A stretch of DNA of 64,000 bases from Pontibacter oryzae (lineage in GTDB: Bacteria > Bacteroidota > Bacteroidia > Cytophagales > Hymenobacteraceae): assembly GCF_003576375.1 (NCBI RefSeq), contig NZ_QWGE01000005.1:124001-188000 (forward strand), given 5' to 3'. Of the stretch, positions 18,084 through 26,731 are shown piece after piece. The stretch's first letter is position 1, and each line of letters begins with the position of its first letter. The notes under the pieces are model-generated. The model worked only from the letters and a program-made list of their open reading frames with translations. It made no database searches and was not told where the DNA came from. The position numbers were made by a program, and so were the translations under genes.

Positions 18084-18120
18084 TAAACGGGGAGCCAGCT
18101 TTATCGCGGCTCCCCGTTTA
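18084..18120. terminator. Bidirectional terminator
   Basis: A 13-bp stem TAAACGGGGAGCC/GGCTCCCCGTTTA closes the leftward Kelch gene; the flanking A and T runs suit both strands. Confidence 0.85.
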
Positions 18121-18130
18121 TACTTATGGC

Positions 18131-19150
18131 TTAGTTATCGGAATAAGCGCTTGGGTCGAAGCGCCACAGGTCGTCGAAGCGGTAGCCGCCACTTTGGCCG
18201 GTAGTAATGTAGCCGTAGTTGCCGCTGGCAAAGCCCACGGCACCTTCCCTGGAGCTGCCCTCAAAATATGATTTGGCGGTCCAGGCATCGCTGGCTGGGT
18301 CATATTCCCAAACATCGGATAGCACTGATCCGTTTGAGCCGGACACCAAGTATACTTTGTTGTTAAACACGAGGGTAACTGCTCCTGTTCTGGCAGCTGG
18401 GTAGTCTTCGTTTTCCCGGTCGTCTTCGTTCAGGCCCTTCAGCTTCACCCAAGAGTCGTTGGCTGGGTCATACTCCAGGAAATCGGTTTGGTAAAGGCCG
18501 TTGTTAATGCCGCCGCCAATATAGCCTTTGCCGTTGAATGTAAACGCAAAGGCATTTAGTCTTTTAGCACCGCCCAGGCCAACTTTCTCTGTCCATTGGC
18601 CGGTAGCGGGGTTGTACTGCCAAAAATCCTTCTGGTAATTGCCATCGTAGCCTGCGCCAACATATCCTTTTTCATCCAGGGATAAAGCTACGGCTCCGTA
18701 GCGCGCCGACCCCGGAAAATCCGCGATCTGCGTCCAGGTGTCTTGTGATGGGTCATACTCCCAAAAGTCTTTCAGGTAGCTCGTGCCATCGTAGCCAGTG
18801 CCCACATAACCTTTTCCGTTTGCCGTGAAGCTCACCGCTGCGTTTCTGGCCTGCCCCGGGAATGAGGCCTTTTTTATCCAAGAGCCCTTGTTTGCGTCAA
18901 ACTGCCAGAAGTCACGGAGCCTGCTGCTTCCGTCGTAGCCGGTGCCCACGTAAGCCATTCCATCAATGGTGAAAGCTACCGCAGAGGTGCGCGAAACGCC
19001 GGCAAAATCAGAGTCTTTGATCCAGTCGCCGAGCAGGTCGTCTTCCTCATCGCTGCTGTCGCAGGAAGTAAGCGTACCTAAGCTGCAAACCAGCGCAAGG
19101 CTAAGTATAAAGCGCCAGGCTATTTTGGGTGTGTGTTGCGTAATTTTCAT
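18131..19150 (-). CDS. Kelch-repeat lipoprotein
   Basis: A 339-residue lipoprotein (lipobox LTSC at about residue 30, then an acidic DSSDEEDD tether). The rest is a series of about six Kelch beta-propeller blades. Each has a G(K)GYVGTGYDG turn and a DFW(E/Q)YDP...W strand (AYVGTGYDGSSRLRDFWQFD, GYVGTGYDGTSYLKDFWEYD, and so on), near-identical between blades. It should sit on the outer or inner membrane and bind a protein or glycan partner; there are no catalytic residues. It is the second leftward gene after a CarboxypepD_reg protein 48 bases upstream, possibly in the same operon. Confidence 0.9.
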   Translation of the reverse strand: MKITQHTPKIAWRFILSLALVCSLGTLTSCDSSDEEDDLLGDWIKDSDFAGVSRTSAVAFTIDGMAYVGTGYDGSSRLRDFWQFDANKGSWIKKASFPGQARNAAVSFTANGKGYVGTGYDGTSYLKDFWEYDPSQDTWTQIADFPGSARYGAVALSLDEKGYVGAGYDGNYQKDFWQYNPATGQWTEKVGLGGAKRLNAFAFTFNGKGYIGGGINNGLYQTDFLEYDPANDSWVKLKGLNEDDRENEDYPAARTGAVTLVFNNKVYLVSGSNGSVLSDVWEYDPASDAWTAKSYFEGSSREGAVGFASGNYGYITTGQSGGYRFDDLWRFDPSAYSDN

Positions 19151-19198
19151 GATTTCAGGTATTAGTCTCTCTAAAAAATATGATAGTTAAAGGTTGAG

Positions 19199-19819
19199 CT
19201 ATTCGTAGCCGGTGTTGTCAATAAAAAAACTGTTATACTTATCGCGTACTTTCTGCGCCGCTTCCTCAGCTTGTTTTTGGCGCAGCTCTTCTAGTTTCAG
19301 AAGTTGCTTGCCCTCTCTCGAGAAAAGGTTGTACATGGCACTTATGGGCGAGCCAGCACTAATTTGCCCTGTCTGTGGCGGAGATTCGAGCGGCGGTATG
19401 TACGCCGGGTTCCTGCTGTTTTCGGGTGCCGGTTGCTTGTTGCCGTAATTCCGCTTAAGCTGCTCCAGGGTGGGCAGGGCAATGATTTCAACCTCTTTCA
19501 GGTGCACGCTGTCCTCTTCTAAGTATAGCAGTACTTTCTGCTTGTCCAGCGCTTGCTCACGCACGCTATACTTTGTTGGCCGGAACCCGATCGAACGCAC
19601 GACAAGGGTATCGCCGAGGCTTGCCCTGATGAGGAACTGGCCGGCCTGATCTGCAATTGTTCCCACCTGCGTCTTTATATTTATGATGCTTGCCCCCGCC
19701 ACACCCTTAGCCGCTCCATGCTCCAGCACTTGCCCTGCCACGTAGTGTTGCTGCGCCTTTGCCTCAGAGAAAAAACAGGTGCATATCACGATGATCATAA
19801 AAGCACCTATAAGTTTCAT
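19199..19819 (-). CDS. Exported CarboxypepD_reg-like protein
   Basis: A 206-residue exported protein with a signal peptide (cleavage near SEAKAQQ). One carboxypeptidase-regulatory-like beta-sandwich follows (VAGQVLEHGAAKGVAGASII through VVRSIGFRPTKYSV, residues 27-110). A Pro-rich linker and a charged C-terminal helix (LKLEELRQKQAEEAAQKVRDKY) complete it. In Bacteroidota this domain is common at the N-terminus of TonB-dependent receptors, but here it stands alone without a barrel. It is likely co-transcribed with the Kelch lipoprotein; the partner is unknown. Confidence 0.82.
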   Translation of the reverse strand: MKLIGAFMIIVICTCFFSEAKAQQHYVAGQVLEHGAAKGVAGASIINIKTQVGTIADQAGQFLIRASLGDTLVVRSIGFRPTKYSVREQALDKQKVLLYLEEDSVHLKEVEIIALPTLEQLKRNYGNKQPAPENSRNPAYIPPLESPPQTGQISAGSPISAMYNLFSREGKQLLKLEELRQKQAEEAAQKVRDKYNSFFIDNTGYE

Positions 19820-20026
19820 GGATATTGGTTGGGTTAAAAATCAGGCTGATGCACTGCGTTAGGCCATACTTTGTTGCCTTCGCCGCCGTGTTGATACAAA
19901 TGTGCAGGCGAACTGCCAGCCTAACAAGAAGGCAAAAGCCGAAGCGGACAAATCAGAACTTTAACCGGACCAGATTGGCCCTGAATATTATTGCCGCTCA
20001 GGCAACCGGATGTGAAGGCATTCGGC

Positions 20027-20034
20027 TACCTTTG
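20027..20034 (+). promoter_or_regulatory. -7 element TACCTTTG next to the start codon
   Basis: This sequence exactly matches the Bacteroidota -7 consensus TAnnTTTG and ends only five bases before the ATG at 20040. Transcription should therefore begin at or next to the start codon, giving a leaderless mRNA. Confidence 0.65.
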
Positions 20035-20039
20035 CCGTT

Positions 20040-20378
20040 ATGGAGATACAAGGCACTTGGGAGAAAGATGAAGAAGGCTACATGAGTTTCGAAACGCCGG
20101 AGTTGCAGCGCTATTACGAACTGGTTACAGACAGGTACCACCAGGCATACAACCGCTACCTCGATGAGCTGGACGATGACGATGATGCGTTTTACGCGGC
20201 CCAGCAAGCAGGCTACGAAATGATAACCGATTACAAGACTATCAACGAAACGGAGGAGTTTGCCACTACCTACACCACGCCTGGCCATGTGCTGGATGTG
20301 TGGTACGAGCTGGACGAGTACAGCGGAAAAAGAATCTACGAGCGCGGTTTTATGCGCATCCGAAGTATAGCCGGGTAG
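20040..20378 (+). CDS. Hypothetical acidic protein
   Basis: A 112-residue soluble protein I do not recognise. It is rich in Tyr, Asp and Glu (ELQRYYELVTDRYHQAYNRYLDELDDDDDAF), mostly helical in the first half and beta-like at the end (RIYERGFMRIRSI). No signal peptide or metal motif is present. A consensus promoter sits directly before the ATG, supporting expression and suggesting a leaderless message. It converges with the next small leftward gene. Confidence 0.65.
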   Translation: MEIQGTWEKDEEGYMSFETPELQRYYELVTDRYHQAYNRYLDELDDDDDAFYAAQQAGYEMITDYKTINETEEFATTYTTPGHVLDVWYELDEYSGKRIYERGFMRIRSIAG

Positions 20379-20383
20379 GCTAA

Positions 20384-20644
20384 TTACATAGAACCTATAC
20401 TATAGGGCAGATTAATAGTATCGGTATAGGGACCAAAAATTTCCAATGGTTTAGCGCCCTGGTCAAAAGCCCCGATCACCTGCACGCCGTTTTTCTCCCA
20501 AAGCTCCACAAACTTATTATTAAACTGGTAAAGCGTAATGCCCCAACCTGCGTGCTGGCGTTGCGCCACGGCTATACCTTGGCGTGTAAGGGCTTGCACA
20601 TTGCTCCAATCCGGGAGGCGCTCAAATAAGGAATGTTCTAGCAT
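20384..20644 (-). CDS. Hypothetical small protein
   Basis: An 86-residue protein without a recognised family. Its sequence (GIAVAQRQHAGWGITLYQFNNKFVELWEKNGVQVIGAFDQG) has alternating hydrophobic residues consistent with a small alpha/beta fold, and there is no export signal. It converges with the rightward gene before it with a 5-base gap. The coding call rests on composition and the neat packing between neighbours. Confidence 0.6.
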   Translation of the reverse strand: MLEHSLFERLPDWSNVQALTRQGIAVAQRQHAGWGITLYQFNNKFVELWEKNGVQVIGAFDQGAKPLEIFGPYTDTINLPYSIGSM

Positions 20645-20838
20645 GGCTGGTTTCTGGGTGCTTCAAGTATAAGCGGCAAGTATATTAAATAGTTTCAGGC
20701 TGGCAATGTATCCGCAGGCCCCTGCACCCCTCTCCTTTTAAATAAATACCGATCTCAGTTAATCTACCCATACTTTCTTGGGCTGATTTGTGCGTATGTA
20801 AGCTACTGGTATTTTCCGATTTATACTTATATTGAAAT

Positions 20839-22389
20839 ATGAAACTACTCGGAACCATACTTCGTCCCATTTCCCTGTTTATACTTTTTCTGGTGACCAG
20901 TGCCTCGTGTCAGCAAGGCCAAAATTCAGACACTACGTACGACCTGCTTATCCGGCACGCCACCGTGGTGGATGGCACCGGCGCCGAAGCCTATACCGCT
21001 AATGTTTTCGTGAATGCAGACACCATCGCCCTGATCGAAAAGGACACGGCTGCCACATACAAGGCTACTAAAACCATAGATGCTACAGGCTTGGTGCTGA
21101 CGCCCGGTTTCATAGACACGCACGCCCACGGCAACCCCATGCAAACGCCAGATTTCAAGAATTTCCTGGCCATGGGCATTACCACCATCACGCTGGGCCA
21201 GGACGGATTCAGCCCTAACGAAAAAGACCTAAGCACCTGGATGGACAGCGTGGATGCCGTTAAACCCGCTGTAAACGTGGCCCTGTTTGCCGGGCATGGC
21301 ACGCTGCGCATGCTTTCGGGCATAGGCTACGACTCCATTCCTACAGGGCAAAAGCTTGAAGGCATGGAACAATTGCTCGCGCAGGCCATGGATGCCGGTT
21401 GTTACGGTTTATCCACGGGCTTGGAATATATGCCGGGCTATTATGCCTCCGGCGAAGAGCTGAACAGGCTGGCAAAAGTGGTTGGCCAGAAAAACGGACT
21501 GGTTATGAGCCATATGCGCAACGAGGATGATGCCTTTGTAGAGGCCTCGATCAAAGAGCTACTGGCGCAGGGCCGCTACTGCCCCGTGCATGTATCGCAC
21601 ATGAAAGTGGTGTTTGGAAAAGGCGCTGCCCGTGCCCGTGAAATACTGCAGCTCCTGGATAGCGCCAGAGCCAGCGGCACGCAGGTTACCGCCGATATTT
21701 ACCCGTACACAGCCAGCTATACCGGCATCGGCATACTTTTCCCGGACTGGGCCCTGAAGCCAAACGACTACAAAAAAGTGCTTGCTACCAAACGAAAAGA
21801 CCTGGCCACTTACCTGCGCCACCGCGTAAACCTGCGCAATGGCCCCGAGGCCACATTAATTGGCTCAGGCCCATACAAAGGCAAAACACTGGCACAGGTA
21901 GCAACGGAGCGCAACAAGCCTTTCGAGGATGTACTGATGGATGACATTGGACCATACGGAGCCAGCGGCGCATACTTTGTGATGAACCAGGAGCTGCAGG
22001 AAACCCTGCTCACTGACCCGCATGTGATGATCTGTACCGACGGAAGCCCAACTATGAACCACCCGCGCGGTTTCGGCACGTTTGCCAAGGTTATACAGCA
22101 CTATGTGGTAGCCAAAAAACTACTGCCGCTGGAAGAAGCCATCTGGAAAATGACTGGTTTGTCAGCCAAAACGCTTGGCATCGAGAAAAGAGGAACGATA
22201 CAGGTAGGCCATAAAGCAGACTTGTTGCTCTTCAACCCGGCCAACGTGAAAGAAACCGCCACCTTCGAAAACCCTTACCAACTGGCCACTGGCTTTGATT
22301 ACGTGCTGGTGAACGGGCATATCGCCAAAGAAAACACTGACTTCATGGAAGCGCGTTATGGCAAGATGCTTCGCAAGACATCCCGTTAA
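20839..22389 (+). CDS. N-acyl-D-amino-acid deacylase-family amidohydrolase lipoprotein
   Basis: A 516-residue lipoprotein (signal with SASC lipobox near residue 24) of the D-aminoacylase branch of the amidohydrolase superfamily. Metal-binding elements are DTHAHGN (near residue 91), the carboxylate bridge region GLSTGLEYMPG, SHMRNE, HVSHMK and the late Asp in CTDGS. The closing IQVGHKADLLLFNP matches the small beta-sandwich domain. Family members remove acyl groups from D-amino acids or act as D-glutamate deacylases in the periplasm. Exact substrate is unproven. It is monocistronic and ends at a hairpin. Confidence 0.88.
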   Translation: MKLLGTILRPISLFILFLVTSASCQQGQNSDTTYDLLIRHATVVDGTGAEAYTANVFVNADTIALIEKDTAATYKATKTIDATGLVLTPGFIDTHAHGNPMQTPDFKNFLAMGITTITLGQDGFSPNEKDLSTWMDSVDAVKPAVNVALFAGHGTLRMLSGIGYDSIPTGQKLEGMEQLLAQAMDAGCYGLSTGLEYMPGYYASGEELNRLAKVVGQKNGLVMSHMRNEDDAFVEASIKELLAQGRYCPVHVSHMKVVFGKGAARAREILQLLDSARASGTQVTADIYPYTASYTGIGILFPDWALKPNDYKKVLATKRKDLATYLRHRVNLRNGPEATLIGSGPYKGKTLAQVATERNKPFEDVLMDDIGPYGASGAYFVMNQELQETLLTDPHVMICTDGSPTMNHPRGFGTFAKVIQHYVVAKKLLPLEEAIWKMTGLSAKTLGIEKRGTIQVGHKADLLLFNPANVKETATFENPYQLATGFDYVLVNGHIAKENTDFMEARYGKMLRKTSR

Positions 22390-22528
22390 AGTATAAATTG
22401 CCCGCAGGCTTCATGCTTCTTATAGTAAAGAATGAACGGGCATAATAAGGCAGCAGCTAAAGCCATATACTTGTTTGATGCAGTGAAGCTAATTATGCCA
22501 ATCTAAGGCAGGGAAAATCTCTGTGGAT

Positions 22529-22575
22529 ATAAACTAACATGCCCCGCACAAAACTGTGCGGGGCAAGTTAGTTTA
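22529..22575. terminator. Bidirectional terminator
   Basis: A 21-bp stem with one mismatch (ATAAACTAAC-A-TGCCCCGCAC against its complement) separates the convergent deacylase and unknown membrane protein genes. Confidence 0.85.
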
Positions 22576-22596
22576 TACAGCCTATGCTAAATCTGA

Positions 22597-23088
22597 CTAG
22601 CCTACTACACTAGCGACAGCTTGCTTATGCTTTAGCTGTTCTGCCAACAGGTTCTGCCACTCTTTGGCCAGCACCAATTCTTGGTTAAAAGCGAGGCTGC
22701 TTTCTTTGCTGTAAAAAAGTAGCTCTTGCTCAGGCAAATGCTTTTCCCGAAAGTTGAACTGCAGAGCCACCAACTCAACTATCCGGCTTCCGTGCTGCTC
22801 TTTATAATCGTATCGCAGTTTACAGTCCGTTACCATATTCAAGTCAATTAGAAGCGGCTCCCCTTGTTGCCCCACGTACAGCACTTTATTAGAGATAGCA
22901 TCCAAGCCTATGGCTAAACCGTTCCAGAAAGCATGTCTGCTTACCTGCATGCCATGGCGCTGCGCTACAGCGTTTAAGTCGCGCAGCATGGTTGCTGCCT
23001 TTTGTCTTTGTTTCAGGTTAAAAACTATAATCGGGACTAATAGCGATGCAATCACCGCTACGCCTATACTTAATGATTCTAAATCCAT
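22597..23088 (-). CDS. Hypothetical single-pass membrane protein
   Basis: A 163-residue protein from the Met at 23088 (MDLESLSIGVAVIAS); the frame is open further but the preceding Cys/Trp-rich peptide is not a credible leader. One N-terminal transmembrane helix (IGVAVIASLLVPIIVF) is followed by a cytoplasmic domain with HGMQVSRHAFWNGLAIGLDAISNKVLYV and a beta-rich part that resembles a PH-like or small sensor fold, but I cannot name a family. No partner gene is adjacent. Confidence 0.65.
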   Translation of the reverse strand: MDLESLSIGVAVIASLLVPIIVFNLKQRQKAATMLRDLNAVAQRHGMQVSRHAFWNGLAIGLDAISNKVLYVGQQGEPLLIDLNMVTDCKLRYDYKEQHGSRIVELVALQFNFREKHLPEQELLFYSKESSLAFNQELVLAKEWQNLLAEQLKHKQAVASVVG

Positions 23089-23204
23089 TTTTCTTTTCTT
23101 TTGAAGTATAAATAAGTGTATGCAAAACCAAGCAGTCTGTGAGATGCACAAACTACTGGCTTATTGGCACCACCACTTGGAGGTGCTTCCAGAAAAAGAA
23201 AAGA

Positions 23205-23570
23205 TTACCAGAAGTAGTGAAAAGGAAAGATAATATCGGAACTGCTCAGGCCCAGGCTTATTACAGCTGTTGCTGTGCCTGCTGCCTTTGTACCTGCGCC
23301 AGCATTGCTTAAAAGCGCAAGTCTGCCAGCCGCTAAACCCCACAGGTGCTGCTCTGCCCTTTGAGATTCTTGCCGCTGCTCGGGCAATACCACCAGCTCC
23401 GCGGCACGCTGTATGTAGCGGAAGCGATGCGTTTCTCCTGCCGCAATTTGATTTTCATCATCAGCATTGGCAAAGGCAGCTACATTAGCTTTTAATGGTG
23501 CGCAACCGGCTACGCTGGTTGGAAACCAGGAGAACAGTAAAAGCCAAAGCAGGTGCAGAAGTAAATGCAT
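23205..23570 (-). CDS. Possible small exported lipoprotein
   Basis: A 121-residue frame beginning MHLLLHLLWLLLFSWF, which looks like a signal peptide, with a plausible lipobox SVAGC near residue 22. It has Ala/Gln-rich middle and hydrophobic glycine-rich end (GAGTKAAGTATAVISLGLSS). No family is recognised. An overlapping rightward frame exists but has no such organisation. The call is tentative; the region could also be a decayed gene. Confidence 0.35.
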   Translation of the reverse strand: MHLLLHLLWLLLFSWFPTSVAGCAPLKANVAAFANADDENQIAAGETHRFRYIQRAAELVVLPEQRQESQRAEQHLWGLAAGRLALLSNAGAGTKAAGTATAVISLGLSSSDIIFPFHYFW

Positions 23571-23682
23571 CCCCAAACATAAAGCTTATTCTGAACTTAA
23601 AATCTATAGGTACTCATAATTAATTTATAGCTGGTTTAGCGCAATAGAATCTTAGGTATAGCTAGCCCCCACCAAACATCCT

Positions 23683-23772
23683 ATGCATCCTGATTACTCA
23701 GCATATAACCATCGATCAAGAGAAAGAAAAAACAGGAATTACGGAAAGGGCTTTGGCAAAGCTTTACGGTAA
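23683..23772 (+). CDS. Possible 29-residue Arg/Asn/Tyr-rich peptide
   Basis: An ATG-initiated frame encodes MHPDYSAYNHRSRERKNRNY followed by GKGFGKALR. The basic, Tyr/Gly/Asn-rich composition recalls the N-terminus of the low-complexity protein at 55141. It may be a real small gene, or a remnant of such a gene. No ribosome-binding site or promoter is obvious. Confidence 0.25.
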   Translation: MHPDYSAYNHRSRERKNRNYGKGFGKALR

Positions 23773-23805
23773 GGGATAAATCGCCTGCAGCGTTGTACTT
23801 GCTGT

Positions 23806-24624
23806 TTAGCTAAAATCCAGACTGAATTGCTTGTACACTGGCTTTGGCACCACAGCCTTGGCGGTTATCTCAAACACTGGAGTTTCCTCGAAGCGTGAGG
23901 CAACGGTAATGGTAGTGCCATCGGCGTGCTTTTCAAATAGCTGCTGCACCAGTTGGGGGCAGTTATTGTCTTTGGAGAGGTGTGCTAGCAGCAGGTGGCT
24001 CATAAAATCTGGCTTATAGGCCGTGAACAGTGCCAGCGCCTGCCGGTTAGATAAATGGCCTTTCCCACCCTTGATGCGGTTTTTAAGATAGTATGGGTAG
24101 CGCCCCCGCTGCAGCATTTTCTCATCGTAATTGGCTTCCAGAAAGGCGGCGTGGCACTGCTGAAAATGATGGATGAGGTTATGGCACGGTGAGCCGATAT
24201 CAGTAAAAACACCCACTTTCACATCCTGGTAAGCAACTACAAAGCTATGCGGGTCGATGGCATCGTGCAGTTTAGAGAAAGCCGTAACAGACAGTTCGCC
24301 CACCTGCACAGGCGCATCAGCCAGGAACGGGATGACTTCTATACCTGAAAGATCGAGGCGGGAGTTTTGCAGCGTGGCCAGCGTAATAAAAACGGGCAAA
24401 TTATACTTGCGGGCCAGCACCGCGATGCCTTTGATGTGGTCGGAGTGCTCATGCGAGATAAAGATCGCTTTCACTTTCTCCATACTCAGGCCAAGGCGTT
24501 TCATGCGGCGCTCGGTTTCGCGGCATGAAATACCGGCATCCACCAGGATAGCCTCCCGTTGGTTGCCCACATAATAACAATTGCCGTTACTGCCGGAGTT
24601 AAGCGAAGTGATGAAGAGCTGCAT
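23806..24624 (-). CDS. MBL-fold metallohydrolase (YycJ/WalJ-like)
   Basis: A 272-residue cytoplasmic metallo-beta-lactamase-fold hydrolase. It starts MQLFITSLNSGSNGNCYYV, the family's first strand with the SGSxGN turn, then AILVDAGIS, the metal motif HEHSDH (near residue 61), SKLHDAIDPHSF, VFTDIGSP and a late HLSKDNN. It matches the YycJ/WalJ group of single-strand DNA/RNA exonuclease-like proteins. The start at 24624 fits family length better than the Met three codons earlier. It stands alone on its strand. Confidence 0.9.
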   Translation of the reverse strand: MQLFITSLNSGSNGNCYYVGNQREAILVDAGISCRETERRMKRLGLSMEKVKAIFISHEHSDHIKGIAVLARKYNLPVFITLATLQNSRLDLSGIEVIPFLADAPVQVGELSVTAFSKLHDAIDPHSFVVAYQDVKVGVFTDIGSPCHNLIHHFQQCHAAFLEANYDEKMLQRGRYPYYLKNRIKGGKGHLSNRQALALFTAYKPDFMSHLLLAHLSKDNNCPQLVQQLFEKHADGTTITVASRFEETPVFEITAKAVVPKPVYKQFSLDFS

Positions 24625-24791
24625 AAAATGCAAAGTAACCGATTCCGGGCTTCATATTCAACTGCTTAGCCAATATAACTTCCACCAATCTGCGCAGAAA
24701 GTAAGGCGCTGTTATGCATCTTTTTTGCATACATGGAGCAATTCTGTAAGAATTTGCGTTAATTTTGTAACACATTCGGTGCAAAGGCTTA

Positions 24792-24799
24792 TACCTTTG
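24792..24799 (+). promoter_or_regulatory. -7 promoter element for the metal-efflux operon
   Basis: TACCTTTG matches TAnnTTTG and lies 20 bases upstream of the first gene of the Cus operon. TTTGTAAC around 24762-24769 could serve as the -33 region. Confidence 0.6.
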
Positions 24800-24819
24800 T
24801 AGCGTTACTGCAAACAACC

Positions 24820-25254
24820 ATGAAACTATACCGCCAGATAATTTTGCTAACCCTTGCGCTGTTGGTGCTCGTCTCCTCGACGGGTATGGCCGTGGGTGTG
24901 CATATTTGTGGCGATGAGTTGCGAGATATCACGTTTTTTGGTGCTGAGGCCGACTGCCCGATGGAGCAGAAACAGCAGGCTTTGCCGCCTTGCCACGCTG
25001 CCAAGCAAAAAGCAACCGATACTAACAACTGCTGCGAGGACCATCAGCTTCAGGTAAAAGATTTGGGCGATGCCGATAGCCATAAAATCACGCAGCTGAC
25101 AAAATACCAGCAGTTTAAACTGTTTGCCGTCGTAAAGGCAGTCGTGCTGCAGTTCTATACTTCGCAAAAAGCCGAGGCTCCCCGCTTCGCACTTTATACT
25201 TCTCCCCCGCTGCCCCGCAACATACCTTTGCTGGTGCAGTCTTTCCTGCTTTAA
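24820..25254 (+). CDS. HYC_CC_PP family protein
   Basis: A 144-residue exported protein of the HYC_CC_PP family, named for its conserved motifs. Here they read HICGDELRDITFFGAEADCPM, NNCCEDHQ and SPPLPRNIPLLVQSFLL, with Ile in place of the usual Tyr. An N-terminal signal or membrane segment (LLTLALLVLVSSTGMAVG) directs it to the envelope. The paired Cys and His residues suggest metal binding. It is the first gene of the Cus-type efflux operon, as is common for this family in Bacteroidota, so a role in periplasmic copper/silver handling is likely but unproven. Confidence 0.85.
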   Translation: MKLYRQIILLTLALLVLVSSTGMAVGVHICGDELRDITFFGAEADCPMEQKQQALPPCHAAKQKATDTNNCCEDHQLQVKDLGDADSHKITQLTKYQQFKLFAVVKAVVLQFYTSQKAEAPRFALYTSPPLPRNIPLLVQSFLL

Positions 25255-25395
25255 ACCTTCCGGAACCCGGTGCCCGCTTTAGTGCTCTGACCTGCTGTGC
25301 GCTGTGCAGAAGCATGAAGCTATGCTAGGCACCCAAGCTATTTGCCATTTTGCTGGCGCTTTATACTTTCTGATAAGGTTTAGATTTCCCATTTC

Positions 25396-26682
25396 ATGAT
25401 TGAGAAGTTAATCTCATTTTCGCTGCGTAACCGCGCGTTCATACTGCTGGTATCCGCCATACTTTTTGGCTGGGGCCTGTACTCGGTGCGAACCAATAAA
25501 ATAGACGCCATCCCTGACTTGTCGGAAAACCAGGTGATCGTGTTCACCGAGTGGATGGGCCGTAGCCCGCAGATCATCGAGGACCAGGTGACTTACCCCC
25601 TGGTTACCAACCTGCAGGGCCTGCCCGAGGTGAAGTATGTGCGCGGCAGCTCCATGTTCGGCATGAGTTTCATCTACCTGATTTTTGAGGATGACACCGA
25701 TATTTACTGGGCCCGCTCGCGGGTGCTGGAGCGCCTCAACTCGGTGGGCAGTGCCCTGCCACAGGGCGTAACCCCAACCCTGGGGCCCGATGGCACTGGC
25801 GTGGGGCATGTGCTGTGGTATACCCTGGATGCCCCGGGCATGGACCTTGGCGAGCAGCGCGCCGTGCAGGACTGGTACGTGAAGTTTGCGCTCCAGAATG
25901 TGGCTGGCGTAAGTGAGGTGGCCTCTTTCGGCGGTTTCCAGAAGCAGTACCAGGTCACCGTAGATCCCAACAAACTCACTTACTACAACATCGCGCTGCC
26001 GCAGGTGATACAGGCCGTGCGCGCCAACAACAACGAGGCCGGCGGCCGCAAGTTCGAGCGCTCCGACATCGGCTATATCATCAAAACTACGGGTTACCTG
26101 GAGTCTGCAGAGGAGATCGAGAATATTGCTGTCACCACCAGTAATACCATACCCGTGCGCATCCGGGATGTGGCCACCGTGCAGATGAGCGGCGAGAGCA
26201 GGCTGGGCATCTTCGATTTGAACGGCGAGGGCGAGGCCGTGGGCGGTATTGTGGTGATGCGCTACGGCGAGAATGCCGAGGAAGTGATCTCCGGGGTGAA
26301 GGCGAAAATGGAAGAAGTGGCTAAAGGCCTGCCCCAAGGCATGAAGTTCAATATCGTCTACGACCGTAGCGGACTGATAAATGAAAGTATAAGCTCCGTA
26401 AAGAAAACGCTAATTGAGGAGATGATCGTGGCCTCTGTAGTCGTTTTCCTGTTCCTGTTTCACTGGCGCAGCGCCCTCGTCATCATCATTCAGCTGCCCC
26501 TTTCGGTGGCCATCGGGTTCATACTTCTCAACGCCTTCGGCATCTCCTCCAACATCATGTCGCTTACCGGCATCGCCCTTTCCGTGGGTGTGATCGTGGA
26601 CGACGCCATCGTGATGGTAGAGAACTCCTACCGCCACCTGGCCCAGGCCGCCAGCGGCAAGAAGTGGATGGAAGAGGAATGA
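25396..26682 (+). CDS. cusA: CusA-type heavy-metal RND transporter, N-terminal half (split gene)
   Basis: The first 428 residues of a CusA/CzcA-type inner-membrane proton-driven metal exporter: TM1 (FILLVSAILFGWGLYSV), the periplasmic porter subdomains (including IDAIPDLSENQVIVFTEW), then TM2-TM4 with the proton-relay Asp pair in VGVIVDDAIVMVEN. It stops in the cytoplasmic TM4-TM5 loop after GKKWMEEE, at a TGA only five bases before an inverted repeat. The missing part continues at 27138; the halves total 1060 residues, the normal family length. So this is a clean interruption by insertion, not a decayed gene. Both halves may still assemble (inference). Confidence 0.92.
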   Translation: MIEKLISFSLRNRAFILLVSAILFGWGLYSVRTNKIDAIPDLSENQVIVFTEWMGRSPQIIEDQVTYPLVTNLQGLPEVKYVRGSSMFGMSFIYLIFEDDTDIYWARSRVLERLNSVGSALPQGVTPTLGPDGTGVGHVLWYTLDAPGMDLGEQRAVQDWYVKFALQNVAGVSEVASFGGFQKQYQVTVDPNKLTYYNIALPQVIQAVRANNNEAGGRKFERSDIGYIIKTTGYLESAEEIENIAVTTSNTIPVRIRDVATVQMSGESRLGIFDLNGEGEAVGGIVVMRYGENAEEVISGVKAKMEEVAKGLPQGMKFNIVYDRSGLINESISSVKKTLIEEMIVASVVVFLFLFHWRSALVIIIQLPLSVAIGFILLNAFGISSNIMSLTGIALSVGVIVDDAIVMVENSYRHLAQAASGKKWMEEE

Positions 26683-26687
26683 GGTGA

Positions 26688-26720
26688 AATTTTGAATAAC
26701 TGAATTTTGAATAACTGAAT
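26688..26720. repeat. Left inverted repeat of the inserted element
   Basis: It contains TTTTGAATAACTGA twice in tandem (26690-26703 and 26705-26718). Each copy has stop codons in all three forward frames (TGA, TAA, TGA), so any translation entering from the left must end here. It pairs with 27099-27131. Confidence 0.9.
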
Positions 26721-26731
26721 GATTGGAAAGT

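Noticed and set aside
25414-26337. 307-residue leftward ORF opposite cusA
   Set aside because: His/Ala-rich translation typical of an antisense shadow of a GC-biased coding strand; no protein-like features.
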